A stretch of 64,000 nt of DNA from Rotaria sordida (taxonomy: Eukaryota; Rotifera; Eurotatoria; Philodinida; Philodinidae). Positions within the stretch are counted from its first letter, which is position 1; each line of letters opens with the position of its first letter. Where the stretch lies: contig CAJNOL010000200.1 of NCBI GenBank assembly GCA_905250125.1, positions 1-64,000 of the forward strand, written 5' to 3'. Below the pieces are notes generated by a model. It worked only from the letters and a program-made list of their open reading frames with translations. It made no database searches and was not told the DNA's origin. Shown here in pieces: positions 11,031-23,059 of the stretch. A program made the position numbers and the translations under genes.

Positions 11031-11939
11031 GAACAACACCATCAACTAAATAGAATACAAATAATATTTGTTTTTCCTCGTTTTTCAAAATTATTCTTTC
11101 CTACATCCCATGACGAGATTGATCAAATGAAGTTATTTTTACAACTGATTGATATGCGCATGTAGTGACGGAGTAGAAGAAGGGATTACTTGTGAAATTA
11201 ATGGTCATTTAACTTTTACTGTTGGTCGACCAATAGCAGATGGTTTCAACATTGTGATATTAAATTGATTAACCGTGATTAGAAGAGCTATATTTGCTCT
11301 TTCATTTATATTTGATCGATTGGTAGTTGAATTTTGCATATTGCTATTAATTCTATCTCCAATAATCGGCACACTTCTATTATTAGTAACCAATTTTTTT
11401 AAAAGTGTCGATCTTGAACTTTTCAACTTCATTGAAAAGATCAGATCGATCGACGCTAGTCATCATCGACGTTAGTGGTAATGTCGGTGATAGCATCTGA
11501 AAAAGAAAGTTTAGAAAGTTTAATTTTAAAGCTTGTTTAAATTCACTAACTAATCTAAAATGTAACTACACAACAAGAAAGGTGAATAATAAAATAAGAG
11601 TTAGTACGTAAAAAAAACACACGATATTCATATTTTTTTTTCTTGTTCTAAAACACAACTGTAAGTCGGCAAATAGTCGAGCACGCTACACCCAAATTCC
11701 TTATAAGATAAATAACTATAAAAACAATCTTTTTTTTTTGTACTAAAATAAGAATAAAAAAAAAATTACAGTACAGACTATATTGAGATAGATTACGTGT
11801 GCTTATTTTGCGTACACATACTGTTATATGAAGAAGTCCTTGAAAGCAATAATAATGAATAAAAAAACAAAAGAAAGATTTGTTCTATCACAACATATAA
11901 GTTTGAACTGAGCTTTATTGTTCAAGCAAAGTTGTTTAA
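11031..11939. other. Non-coding stretch and 3' flank of the transporter
   Basis: T-runs and A-runs dominate 11580-11780. A 75-codon minus frame (11205-11432) could be the decayed N-terminal part of the 10580-11030 pseudogene, but I cannot support that. The transporter stop codon is at 11940. Confidence 0.35.
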
Positions 11940-14375
11940 TTAAAGTTGTTGTTGTTGTTCGGGTACAGATAAATTTTGTTTTGAAAATGATAAAACTCCC
12001 ATTTCTAATTGGTGTTTTGTTGGTTGTTGACGACGTTCTTTTCGTCGTCTTAATATTGGGATAGCAAATAGAATAAGACCACTTAATAAAATTGAACCAC
12101 CAAATATTAAATATGGCCAAAGATAAGGACGATCGAAACCCGAAAATGCATCACGCATTGTACCTTAAACAATTGAATATATTGAAAGAAAATTTTTCTT
12201 GATTGTTTTTTCTTACCAACAATTGGTGTTCCAATAGCAACAGCAACACCTTGAAATAATAAAAGAACACCAAAAGCATCAGATAATTTATCAACACCAA
12301 CTAAATCTACAATAATAATTGATGTTAAACCAACATAACCACCAGAAAAAAATCCAAATAATCCAGCATAAATCATATGTGTTTGAACAAGAGAATTACA
12401 AAATGGTGCAAACATTGTAGCTATACCAGCAATTATTAATGTTGTATTGTATAATATTAAACGATTAACCTGAATAAAAAAACAAAAAAGAAAGAATAAA
12501 TTATATAGAAAAAGATTTTGTTTTTTTTTGTTACCCATGATCGATCAGCTAAATAACCAATAATAACTCGACCAAAACAATTGGCAACACCAATTGACAT
12601 AATAATCCAATGTCTTTTATGTTCAATAACTTTAGCATCAGCAGCTAAATCATTAGCAAAATTGTATGGAACATTAAAACCAAGACTTGTTAAAAAATTT
12701 GATACGGCAAATAAAGCAAATGCAGCATCTTTTAGTAAACTAAGATCAATTTGTTCAGCAATTTTTGCCAGCAATGATTTTTTTTCAGCTTTCTTAATTG
12801 TTTCATTTGTTTTTATCATTTGACGATGATATTCATCCGTATCTTCATTATACAATGGAATATTATGTAAACTACCTTGATATATTGAATCTTTGCGTGA
12901 CACTACAACTGGTACATCAGTCGCTACTATTTTAGATACATTTTCAACAGATCCTGAATGAGTTTTCTCTGTTCGATTATTAATATTGGCATCATCTTTC
13001 TTGAGATCCGATAGAGATACTCGACGTTTATCATCAGTTTGATATTCTTGTTCAAGAGGAACAACAGCAGATGATTCTCTCGGAGCTATACTTACTTCTT
13101 GTAATGGAATATCACTAGAACAAAATACGAATTATTGGTGAATCATGGACAACGAGAGACTATGAGTATCTATTGCATTAATTTAAACCATAGTTACAAC
13201 TATATAAAATTTGGAAACATAACTCTGAAGAGTAAATCATCATCCTTAATTGGACTCGTATCTTAAATATTTGTTTCTAACATAGTTCCTCTTATTGAAA
13301 GAATAAAAATAAATACCTACAACTCCTTCTACCTTATAGACAAATATTTACAGAATTAATTATTGTTAAAAGCATTCATCAAATATGATTTAATCAAATA
13401 ACAAATCTAAATTTCAAACCTTTGTTTATTGGTTGGAAGTAATTGATTTTGTTGTTCATCATTTTGACTTGTTGCAGTTGCCGTTTTGAGCGCTTGTCGT
13501 TTAGCTTGTGATCGTGCTTTTTGTGCCATACGTCTTATTTCACTTGGTTCTTGTGGCAACGGAATCTAAAGAAGATTTTATTTTTAAATTTATTAATTAA
13601 CATATGAAATACCATTAAAGCGCCAAAAATAACACAACTAAATATAATTGCTGCCTCAAGTAGAAGAGCACCTTCATAATCAAACCACAATGGTGCATTT
13701 ATAACATATGGCATAATCGCTGGAAATACCAGTGTACCCAGGCCTGAACCACAAACTGCAATACCCATAGCAAAAGAACGTTTTCTTTCAAAATAGAAAC
13801 CGACAGAAACAATAGCTGGCAAATAGATTAAACCAAAACCAAGGCCTATTAACATATAAATCTACGATTACCAATACACCAGAATTTCTTTCAAAACATA
13901 CCTCCAATAATGCCAATTGTAAGATAATAATACCAAAGATTTGCCCAAAAGTAACTTGCTAAAAAACCAGTAGCAGCAAGACAAGCCCCAACTATGGTTA
14001 TTATTCGACATCCATATGTATTTGTAAATATCGTTGCAATAGGTCCTAAACATTCACTATTAGATAACAAAATTGATCTTGAACGAAAAATTATTCACCT
14101 GTAGCAAGTGTTATTGCCGGTAAAATTCCAAAAATAGTTGAAACAGGTCCTCGAGTTTTATTTAGATTATCCATCATAGGACGTAAAAATACTTCGCCCA
14201 ATGAATATGTTATTCTATTATTTTAAAATATAATTAAAATTTACAGAAAACAATTTACTAACCCATCCATTATAAAATGTATCATCAGAGACGCAAATAC
14301 AATAATCCATCCCCATCCACCATCGGGCACAACAGCCCCAGGAACTGCACTATTTGTGTTACCACCACCCGTCAT
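11940..14375 (-). CDS. Monocarboxylate transporter, SLC16 / MFS family
   Basis: Eight exons on the minus strand: 14263-14375, 14099-14214, 13902-14045, 13613-13845, 13420-13565, 12535-13114, 12217-12469 and 11940-12163. All have GT-AG introns and consistent phases, and together encode 602 residues. The N-terminus carries the SLC16 signature PDGGWGW (17-23) in helix 1. Next come ITYSLGEVFLRP, TGPIATIFTNTYGCR and IYLPAIVSVGFYFERKRSFA with GIAVCGSGLGT, all typical of helices 2-5. A long charged cytoplasmic loop with KARSQAKRQ and many serines separates the two six-helix halves, as in the family. The second half includes GRVIIGYLADRSW and GVDKLSDAFG. The tail is hydrophilic and ends in a glutamine run. 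Members move lactate, pyruvate, ketone bodies or other small acids with protons; the substrate here cannot be told. The intron between exons 5 and 6 is about 305 bp; the others are 48-65 bp. Confidence 0.92.
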
Positions 14376-15889
14376 TTTTAGTCTTTCATTCTGCAAGAAG
14401 AAAAAAAAAACAAGAATAGATTAAATGGCAAGACAGTTGTGCTTCTCACTGCCGATTAGTTATTTTGCCATTTTTTAACAATAGCAATCAAAAGGTTAGA
14501 TAACAATCACTTGCTACTTTTATAAAAGAAAAAAACGTTAAAACAATGTAAAAATTGAAATGCATATATCTTTATCAGCTCTGCGTAGATATTAAAATCA
14601 TGGTAACAATTCATAACATAAATAATTACTTTCCTTCCTTTTTTTAATCCTCTTGCTCATTTTCTTCGCCTTCTGCTAGTCTTAAGTTGAACACTCAGTT
14701 CTTAGTCGTCATCGGTCTATTCTTTACAATCGTGTTTTGATGATGATGTGATTAACATTATGTAATCGTATCTTCCCTCATTTTATACTCACCTCTGTTC
14801 TCCTTTTTTTTCTCAACTCATCGGTAAGCGCTTCAGAGCATCACGAATAAAAGATGCAAAATAAAAAAAAAAACTTCTGCGCATATATTTAAGCGTAATA
14901 CATACTTCTACCCTTTCGTCGCTATTCAAAGTAAAAGAAGGAAAAGAAAGAATCTTTTTTTTTCATTCGATTGCGATAGAAGAAAAAAGAAACATCGAAA
15001 GGTTATTTTTAAAATAAGAAAAAATTTTTTTGTGCTTGAAAGAAAATATAAACAATCAAATAAAGATTATTTAAATTTTTTTCGCAATTGATGTCAACGT
15101 TGAATAACTGATGTTAATGATTTCTACAGCGATTTATAATCATATTTAAAATAGAAACAGAAAACAAAGAATCAACTAAGAAAATTTTTTCTTTTTTTTC
15201 TTTTTTTTCTTTTTTTTTGTTCTTCTGAGCGTACGTGTCGAACAGTACCGATCTAGATGTGCTAAATGATCAAGATAATGGCAGCACGTTGTTGCACCGA
15301 AAAGATTAATGGACACTATAGATACAAGAGTCTATAGAATATTGTTGTCACATGTGTTTTATATGATTAGAAAAAATAATTTGTTCTACTGATTTAGCAG
15401 AGAAAGTAAAGAAAGGAAGAAATGTTATCGCTCACTATGCATCAGGAAATTGTGTACAAATGTCACCAAGTAATGCCATTATAGAATCAGACTATAAATA
15501 AGAATTGATAACATAGAACATGCTGATATCATACGAAGAATACATTCTATCAAAATTAAACAGAATTTCTTTTAGAAGAAAATTTTATGCACGTTTATTA
15601 TAATATGAATTGATTATAAAAGATAATATTTCAGAAATCTACGAAAAACTATTAAAAAAATATTTATAAGAATGACATTATTATGTAATACGGAGAATTT
15701 CTTGTTTTCACATTGTAGTAAAAGAACAAGATAATTATTACTCGAATCTGTCTGATGTTAGATTAACGCTCTTCGTCGACATATATTAAACAGATACAAA
15801 CAACTTTTCCAGAAAATATAATAATGACATTTTGTTTTCAAAAGACTTTTTCATTTACCCGTGTTCTGTTGATAGGATATGAGTACAGA
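14376..15889. other. Upstream region of the transporter; no gene seen
   Basis: Poly-T and poly-A tracts are frequent (for example around 14940-15060 and 15185-15225). No coding motif is recognised on either strand. The promoter and 5' UTR of the transporter probably lie within the first few hundred bases. Confidence 0.4.
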
Positions 15890-16025
15890 TAGAGATGAGG
15901 TTCGGATCTTGCTCGCAGGCATGTGTATGTGTAGAACTTCTCTTCATCCAGATCCAACTTTCACATTGACATACGCATCAAGATTCGCGCCCCACATCCA
16001 CACTCATATCTACATACCAACACCG
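15890..16025. repeat. Degenerate telomere-like inverted block
   Basis: The left half is purine and GT-rich (GAGATGAGGTTCGG, GGCATGTGTATGTGTAG). The right half is CA-rich (CATCCAGATCC, CCCCACATCCACACTCATATC, ACATACCAACACC). Divergence is strong, but the G-first order is the same as in the other blocks. Confidence 0.45.
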
Positions 16026-16735
16026 TCGTTCAAAAAGGACATCTCCCTCGTAGTTTGTCAGAACGCTGCGATGTTTGGCAATAAGTCAATAGATCCATAC
16101 ACTAGCATAGGTAGTTAATCGTGCACCACTTTTGAATATCTCTTCTCTTCCTTCTGCAGTTTTTTTCCTTTTTTTCAAACTGAAGGTAAGAAACAGATTG
16201 GGACATGCTTGCTACAAGTGAAAAATGAATAATTCATTTTAAAACAAACATGTACAACAAAATAAAATGCGTCTGATTTATGTGTTAGTCGTGATAATGT
16301 TGTAAACTGTCTTACAAAATTTGTCGCAGTCGAATGTATCCCACGGTTCATGTAGTGTAGCGTATATGTTAAATATTTATTTGTTGTTTTGTTTTTCGCA
16401 TACAATTATATATACCTAGGACTGTGTAGTTTCAATTTACTCATCACTGATGTAACCGATAAAGTGTTCACTGAGCACTGATTATATTGTATCGATGTTA
16501 CTGAGAGTGTGACTGAAATGACAAGGAAATTTAATGAAAGATCGACCTTAACTACAACACTAATGTTCACTCAGTACTGACTACACTGATATGTTGGCCT
16601 TCAGTAGAACATGGACATACCGATTCCGTCAGAGGATACACCTTTGGTGCTTTTATTTATAATCCTCAACGAAGAATAGTGAAGTGAGCGCATCGAACTT
16701 CCGTAAAAATATCATAAATTTGAGCTATCTATAAA
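16026..16735. other. No gene seen
   Basis: The sequence is AT-rich. It has a loose direct repeat of CACTGAG/CACTGATTA words around 16440-16600 and no recognisable coding exon. Confidence 0.35.
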
Positions 16736-16739
16736 TTTG

Positions 16740-16798
16740 AATGATGAGAGTGCGATGTAGGCGTGTAGATGTAGGATATTGGTGTGGGTGCTCACTAA
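16740..16798. repeat. Telomere-like G-rich arm
   Basis: GAGAGTGCGATGTAGGCGTG, then TAGATGTAGGATATTGGTGTGGGTG, forms a GT-rich stretch ending in GCTCACT. It looks like a one-sided or truncated member of the telomere-like set. Confidence 0.4.
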
Positions 16799-16959
16799 AA
16801 AAAAAATTGTCATACTGAATCTTAAAAGGTTCTAGATTTGAATACCATTTTAAGAACTTTTAAGGTTGTAGCACAATCTAGTTCTATCTCCAACCTTTTT
16901 TCTTCTTTCAAAAATGGTTCTAACTTGCTAAAAAGCAGTTCATTCAATACACTTAGTCT

Positions 16960-17130
16960 AGTACCGTTGATTAATTCTATATCTAACATCTTATTTCTAT
17001 CTCTAACCTCTTATTGCTATATCTAATTCCTTATTTCTATCCTTAATCCCTTAGTTATATATCGTACTGCTTTTTTCTTTATCAAATGCATATTTCTATA
17101 TTTAATCCGTATATCTATATCTAAACTCTT
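16960..17130. repeat. Degenerate tandem repeat, about 17-bp unit (CTTATTTCTATATCTAA-like)
   Basis: Repeated words TTATTTCTAT, CTATATCTAA and CTTATTGCTATATC recur head to tail at intervals of about 17 bases. It resembles the CCTTATACCTATA arrays at 19400-19570 and 22200-22390 in composition and period. Confidence 0.6.
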
Positions 17131-17879
17131 ATATTAGAGTAATTTGAACGCGATGAACGCCAAGTGAAGTGAAAAGGAAGATGTTTTGATAGTTTAAATC
17201 TGCCTGGTAAAGAAACATTCCATCATATGAAAAAATTTAGCAAACTTTTAGATTAATATGTTCAAACAATCAATGCCCCAAAAGCTATCGTGAAGCTATG
17301 ATTGTAGTGATTCATTAAATTCAAACAGACATAGCTATTAGCGGAGAGAACCCTTTGATTCAGCTTGGAAAATGCTGAGATCTCAAAGTTTTAGTAAAAA
17401 AAACATTGATGGCGATATAATCAATGGTTTTCATAGTGGGCTCAAATATTGCTGTGCATGCAAAAGTATAAAGTGTAAATGCACTAATGAAGTATGCCAA
17501 CGCGATTGCGTGGTGAAAGATATAAAGATGAAAATAGGAACGATCCAGATTGGTCGTGTTTTTGGTTAGTGAACAACCATCTCTATTGTGGAGAGCCGGA
17601 AAAAATAGTTTAATATGAAACCTTCTAACCGCAGTAGTTTGAAGCGGTTCACTACGAAGCTTCTTCTATTACGAAATCTGGAAGAGTTTTCATACGAAAC
17701 CTATAAGATTGTGTAACTTTTAATGAGGTTTCCTGGATTTGGACGATACTGCAAAGGTATAGTAAAGTTCGGCGAAACCAAGAGGATCCGTTTGGTACCT
17801 TTTATTTTCAATGCAGTTCAGGCGGCTTGCGCTAGAATCATCTTTGTAAAAGAAGTTGAACATAAAAAAAGTGGTACGC

Positions 17880-18010
17880 GATAAAACTCTTCTAAATCTC
17901 TGAAACCATTTTTTGTCTGTCATGATTCTTTATAAAAGATTGGTGCGACATAGAGCTCTTCCAAATCTCTGGAACTATTTTTTATTTGGCATGGTTCTTT
18001 AAATTATCTA
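17880..18010. repeat. Imperfect tandem duplication, about 65-bp unit, two copies
   Basis: The segment with CTCTTCTAAATCTCTG, ACCATTTTTTGTCTG and CATGATTCTTTA is repeated as CTCTTCCAAATCTCTG, ACTATTTTTTATTTGGC and ATGGTTCTTTA. Confidence 0.7.
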
Positions 18011-18454
18011 AAACCTTTTGATGGTTTATTAATAAACGAATGAAGCCTTAAAAGATTCAGAATCTTCGTTGAAATCCTTAATGATTCCCTATGACACCTT
18101 TTGTCTAGAGAGTAGAGAGATGAGACTTTCAAATATCGAAAGAGGAGTTTATGGAGCACTTTTTACAAGGAAAACTTTTTTTTGAAAGGCGACTTTTGGG
18201 GAGATCATTTAAAAAATGTTGTATAATGAAAAAATATTGCAACATTAAAAAAGAAAAGGTAAATGTGATAAAAAAACCTGCAAAAATTGTGACGAATTAT
18301 TTTGCTGGGAATGTCTGAACCATCAGTCTTTAATGGGAAGGCAATGGTGTAATCAGAGCAAAGTCACTTGCAACTATCATCCACTACGAACATTCATTCC
18401 AAGCAAACCAAGATATGTAGAATATGTCAAGCAAAACGATCATAAAATAAAAAT

Positions 18455-18500
18455 GTGGAGTACGAATGTGGGTGTGGATGTGGATAAAGGTAAACTTCAC
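18455..18500. repeat. Short telomere-like block
   Basis: GTGGAGTACGAATGTGGGTG, then TGGATGTGG, is followed closely by CTTCACATCTTC. It is a small and mainly one-sided G-rich block. Confidence 0.4.
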
Positions 18501-18636
18501 ATCTTCTTATAAACCTCGACTAAGATCATATGTCAGAAATACCATTGGTTCATTTCAATTTTCGGTGATATGAAAGAATTGTGCTACTCATGTGCTTCGC
18601 TAGAAAATTTCTTCAAACGATAAAATTATATTTTGG

Positions 18637-18723
18637 GGTGAGTATGGGTGGGTATGGGTGTGTGTGTAGGTGGATAAGGAACTACTCACAGACACACCCA
18701 CCCATCCGCCCACACCTACATCC
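18637..18723. repeat. Telomere-like inverted block (G-rich then C-rich)
   Basis: GGGTGAGTATGGGTGGGTAT, then GGGTGTGTGTGTAGGTGG, is followed after about 15 bases by ACTCACAGACACACCCACCC, then ATCCGCCCACACCTACATCCC. This is a clear hairpin of diverged TGTGGG-like units, and after 6410-6640 it is the best preserved example. Confidence 0.7.
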
Positions 18724-19185
18724 CTGTTTGCAGTGTTGATGTAATACTTATTACTGTTAGTCTCGAAAATGATGAAAAAGTGTTGATTAAAACAAATGTT
18801 ACTGATTATGATATTGTATTTCTTGACTGTTTTAATTTGTTCTTCGATTCTTTTTCTCCATTCGTATAAATCTCGTAACCATTTGAAAATGGTTGTCACT
18901 CTGAATTTAATAAAAAATGAACCATCTGACAAAGGGAAACATATTGGTTTTATTACTACTTTCAGGTCATTGTGACTGATCTTAAGGTTCAAAACAGAGC
19001 ATGGATCCTCAGCTAATAAAAAACAAGACATCAAATTGATTTCTTTTTAATTTTCTTAATAAATATTAATATTTCCATAAATGGTGTCCAAGAAAATCAA
19101 AAAAATTATAATCAATTGCTGTTAATTCATTTGCTGATAAATCGTTGCAGTGAATGTGTGATCGAAGATAGAGAAAGGAAAAATA
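18724..19185. other. No gene seen
   Basis: A 144-codon minus frame over 18600-19034 runs through the telomere-like repeat. It has no recognisable domain, so I do not call it a gene. Confidence 0.35.
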
Positions 19186-19199
19186 CCTCATGTACAAAA

Positions 19200-19330
19200 A
19201 ATAGAGAAAAAATCGGATTAAAATCGATTACAATTTGATTAAAAATCGTTTATAATCGCCCATCTTTAATCGATTATAACCGCAGAAACAATTATTCTAC
19301 TATATTACTCGATTAAAATTCGCAGTAATT
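19200..19330. repeat. AATCGATTATAATC-type array, left copy
   Basis: Repeats of TAAAATCGATTA, AAAAATCGTTTATAATCG and TTAATCGATTATAACCG. The unit is itself near-palindromic. Confidence 0.65.
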
Positions 19331-19399
19331 ATTACAAATCCATCTACGTTGTAGCTACACTATAATGACTATAGTCTACGAACTAGATCGGAATGCTGG

Positions 19400-19570
19400 T
19401 ACCTCAATGTCAAAATCCTTATGCCTATATCGTATAACTATATTCCTGCAGCTATATTTTTAAGATTGTATTCTTATACCTATGCCCGTATGACTATACC
19501 CTTATACCTATATTCTTATGACTATACTCGTATGGCTATATCCTTATACCTATGCACCTATACCCCCTCT
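19400..19570. repeat. CCTTATACCTATA-type satellite, left copy
   Basis: About a dozen diverged units of 12-13 bases such as CCTTATACCTATA, TTCTTATGACTATA and CTCGTATGGCTATA, head to tail. Confidence 0.75.
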
Positions 19571-19727
19571 AACCTTGTCAGATGCGGCTAATTCAAAATT
19601 AAAGCGGAAAGTTATTTTTGTTTTCTTTGTTTTATGTGAATAGAACTCATCGAGTTACATAGGAAAAATACTCGGTTAGGCATTTGAAAGTTGATTTTCT
19701 CTGGAGAAAATTCAAAATAATTAAGAA

Positions 19728-20056
19728 TGGGCTCATATTTGCATATTTCGATTATCAAAATTTTGTTTTCAAATAAAATTCATGTGATATTCAGAATCAA
19801 CATAAAATACTGAATCGAATTACATAGATTTTATTACAACATATTTTTCATCGAAATTCGATCCCTACTTCTCTTCTGGCTTATTCGAAGTGATTTCATC
19901 GCAGTGCTCGCTTAGATCGAATTTCGATGAAAAATATTTTGTAATAAAATGTATGTTATTCGATTCAGTTTTTCATGCTGGTTTCGAATATCACATGCAT
20001 TTTATTTGAAAACAAAATATTGATGCTAGACATATCCACACATGAGCCCATTTTAA
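19728..20056. repeat. Palindrome within the island
   Basis: The left arm contains TGGGCTCATATTTGCATAT, GAATCGAATTACATAGATTT and CATCGAAATTCGAT. The right arm carries the complements ATCGAATTTCGATG, AAATGTATGTTATTCGATTC and ATGAGCCCA. The arms are about 135 bases with a spacer of about 60. Confidence 0.8.
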
Positions 20057-20266
20057 ATTATTGTACGGCTACTTATCATTTGCACTCATAAGTCAAAAGA
20101 ATTTTAAAATATTATTAAAACTTTACACTCCAGTCAACATTAAAGTTAAGAAATAAAGCTATTTATTTTTTCAAAACTACAAAAACTTAATTAATTTAGT
20201 TTTCAAGTCTTAATTGATAAATACTCATATTTAACAATTTTCACTTTCAAGTTCGAATCGTATAAA

Positions 20267-21376
20267 GTTTAGGAAGATGTAGAATTCGCTCTTGTTTTCT
20301 AAGCAATTTCTATATTTTGGTTTAGGAAGATGTAGAGTTCGCTAGTGCTCTCAATGCAATTTTATATTTATTTTCGAAAGTTGTAGAGTCCGCTAGAGAA
20401 TCCAGCATAAGTCTAACTGGATGTAAAAAAGATTTAGAAGTGTCGCGTGTAGTCTGTTTGAAACTAAGTGAATGTAGTCTGAAAGTGTCACTTCTCATTT
20501 TGGAAGCTTAATGTAAGAACCTGGCAGCAAAACAAAATTAGTTTCACATTTCGAGAGATTTAATGCAGAAAGCTGTATTAGCGCTGGATTAATTCTGAAT
20601 TTTGCTGCTTCGCCAAAACTAAGATTTTAAAAGTGAGCTATAGTGTCGAATAAATTGTTTTAAAAAACGATAATGTAATCTTGTCGCATTTTAAACTAAG
20701 TCATTGAAATAGGTTGATCGCGTGAGATTTTCTTACAAAACATTTTTTGGAACGTAGCAAGATCATAGATTTAGTTGAAGTACTATGAATCTTAATTTTA
20801 ATCAGGAAAGCTTTTAGGAAGGTGATATACTTAATTCTCATATTGAAAAATAAATCTTAATATAGTTCGAGCAAGGGGCAAAAAAAGAAAGTTTTAATGA
20901 AGATCAAAGAGAGATTTTGAATTGTTTCTCTCATGTTCCACAAATATGATTTAATATCCATTCAAAATGGAACTTTGGTGGACGCTTGTTTGAAGAGAAC
21001 TCGAATACCAACACCTAAATCTTGTTCCGTTTATATTTTTTCCACAGTTTTCATTGTCGAATAAATATATTTTTGGGTTCCAACTAGTTTCTCTTCAATG
21101 GACTGTTGATCTTATGTTATTATGGAAACTAAATAGAGTTCTAATACAAACACAGGCTTATGACGTTCATATTGGTAATTAGGTTTAATTAACTCTAAAT
21201 ATAAGACTTAATTTAGAAGAAGAAGAAGAGCACTACGTAGTTTAGCGAGCACTCTACTAATAAGAGTTGAATACATTGAAACCCTGCAAGCATATATCAA
21301 GCCAATTCTACATCTTCCTAAACTAAAATATGGAAATTGCATAGAAAGAAGAGCGAACTATACATCTTCCTAAACT
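20267..21376. repeat. Inverted repeat pair with TTTAGGAAGATGTAGA units
   Basis: At 20267-20345, AGTTTAGGAAGATGTAGAAT and TCGCTCTTG precede a second GTTTAGGAAGATGTAGAGTT. The complementary order (CTACATCTTCCTAAACT, then GAAAGAAGAGCGAACT, then TACATCTTCCTAAACT) lies at 21302-21376 and runs straight into the assembly gap. The 20346-21301 interior has no recognised gene. Confidence 0.75.
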
Positions 21377-21865
21377 NNNNNNNNNNNNNNNNNNNNNNNN
21401 NNNNNNNNNNNNNNNNNNNNNNNNNNNNNNNNNNNNNNNNNNNNNNNNNNNNNNNNNNNNNNNNNNNNNNNNNNNNNNNNNNNNNNNNNNNNNNNNNNNN
21501 NNNNNNNNNNNNNNNNNNNNNNNNNNNNNNNNNNNNNNNNNNNNNNNNNNNNNNNNNNNNNNNNNNNNNNNNNNNNNNNNNNNNNNNNNNNNNNNNNNNN
21601 NNNNNNNNNNNNNNNNNNNNNNNNNNNNNNNNNNNNNNNNNNNNNNNNNNNNNNNNNNNNNNNNNNNNNNNNNNNNNNNNNNNNNNNNNNNNNNNNNNNN
21701 NNNNNNNNNNNNNNNNNNNNNNNNNNNNNNNNNNNNNNNNNNNNNNNNNNNNNNNNNNNNNNNNNNNNNNNNNNNNNNNNNNNNNNNNNNNNNNNNNNNN
21801 NNNNNNNNNNNNNNNNNNNNNNNNNNNNNNNNNNNNNNNNNNNNNNNNNNNNNNNNNNNNNNNNN
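21377..21865. other. Assembly gap (489 N)
   Basis: A run of N that starts exactly at the end of an inverted-repeat arm, so the gap is probably caused by the palindromic or repetitive structure. True size is unknown. Confidence 0.98.
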
Positions 21866-22199
21866 ATATATAGACCCTGCCTCTTTACCTTAAAATATAA
21901 CAAGCATAAAAAATAAATAAAGATGGGGTCGAAACGTATGAAACACCCTTTATATAGTTTCACATGCAGAATTACAAAAGATTACTTTTGGAATTTGAAA
22001 CATCAATAAACATGAGGATTTGGCATAATACTTAAAGCTTCGTTCATTTTGCATGTTTTTGATAAATTCATTATTTTGAATTTTCTTCAGAGAAAAGCAG
22101 CTTTCATACCTCTAACATTGTACTTTTCCTATGTAACTCGTTGAGTTTTATACACATAAAACCCCAAAAAATAAACTTCTGCTTAAATTTTGAACTTCT

Positions 22200-22390
22200 T
22201 GCATTTTACCTATACGCTTATGACTATATCTTTACGCCTAGATCCTTATACTTATATCCTTATACTTATTATCCTTATACCTATACTCGTATATCTATAT
22301 CCTTACACCTATATTCATATATCCATACCCTTATGACTATGTCCTTAAGAGTATATCAGTACACCTATAATCTGACACTTATTCTTCTAC
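22200..22390. repeat. CCTTATACCTATA-type satellite, right copy
   Basis: Units such as GCTTATGACTATATC, ATCCTTATACTTATA and CCTTATACCTATACTCG recur in the same orientation as the 19400-19570 array. Confidence 0.75.
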
Positions 22391-22407
22391 GAGGGAGTTT
22401 CTCAAGT

Positions 22408-22985
22408 ACTAAAAAACTTTTGAGCTCAAAATCTGTTCATCCGTAGGGCACGTATGCAGCAGAAAAAGCTGAAAAGGATATGAGTACAAGTTACTCTCCG
22501 GCTGAGATATCGACAGTGTAGTATAACTGCGCAGCAGAACCTTACTTATCCGATAATATCAAAGTTTCGAATTTCACGAGAAACTTTGCTGTCATCAAGG
22601 CTTCAATTAGAATAGCTTCCCTACAAAGTTTTAAACTCTTTAGACAACTCATTGTCAAGATATTAATTTTCCGAAATATTTATGCATAACACAATATCCA
22701 CAAAAAAACATCTTCATGATAACAATCTAATATCTGGAAGATAAGTTGTCCAAAGGTGAAAAACATTGCAGATAAGCTAGTCTGGTTGAGGTCTTGATGT
22801 GGACAAAATTTCGGGTGAAAATTGGAAACTTCGATTATAGCGGAAAAGTAGGGTTCTCATAAAAGAATCATACAACAATGTCAATATCTCGGTCAAATTG
22901 TAACTTGTGCCCATATCTTTTTAGGCCTTTTCTGATGTAGATGTGTCGTATTGATGAACAAATTTTGATCTCAAAAGCTTTTTAG
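22408..22985. repeat. Long palindrome with about 200-base arms
   Basis: The left arm has CTAAAAAACTTTTGAGCTC, AAGTTACTCTCCGGCTGAG and CAGAACCTTACTTATCCG. The right arm has the matching complements (GAGATCAAAAGCTTTTTAG on the complementary strand, CTCGGTCAAATTGTAACTT, AAAAGTAGGGTTCTC). The arms are diverged but colinear. Confidence 0.75.
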
Positions 22986-23059
22986 CACCTAGAAATATTC
23001 TCTCGTCAAACCTGTATCCCTATGACTATGGATAGACTGTTAACTTGAGATTAAGTTAA

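Larger units (their letters stand above)
17372..18506 (+). pseudogene. Fragments of a cysteine-rich, zinc-finger-like protein
   Basis: Two plus-strand islands are rich in paired cysteines. At 17372-17569 the frame reads YCCACKSIKCKCTNEVCQRD. At about 18257-18506 it reads CDKKTCKNCDELFCWECLNH, followed by further C and H pairs. The C-x2-C spacing suggests zinc binding, possibly RING- or B-box-like. Stops and a tandem duplication (17880-18010) separate the islands, so they are at best relics of one gene. I cannot name the family. Confidence 0.3.

Noticed and set aside
11275..11475. Plus-strand frame with hydrophobic segment
   Set aside because: No family resemblance; it may be the complement of a decayed minus-strand gene.
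18600..19034. 144-codon minus frame
   Set aside because: It passes through a telomere-like repeat, has no domain and no supporting splice structure.
21337..21963. Two long open frames across the gap
   Set aside because: They consist almost entirely of N and have no information.
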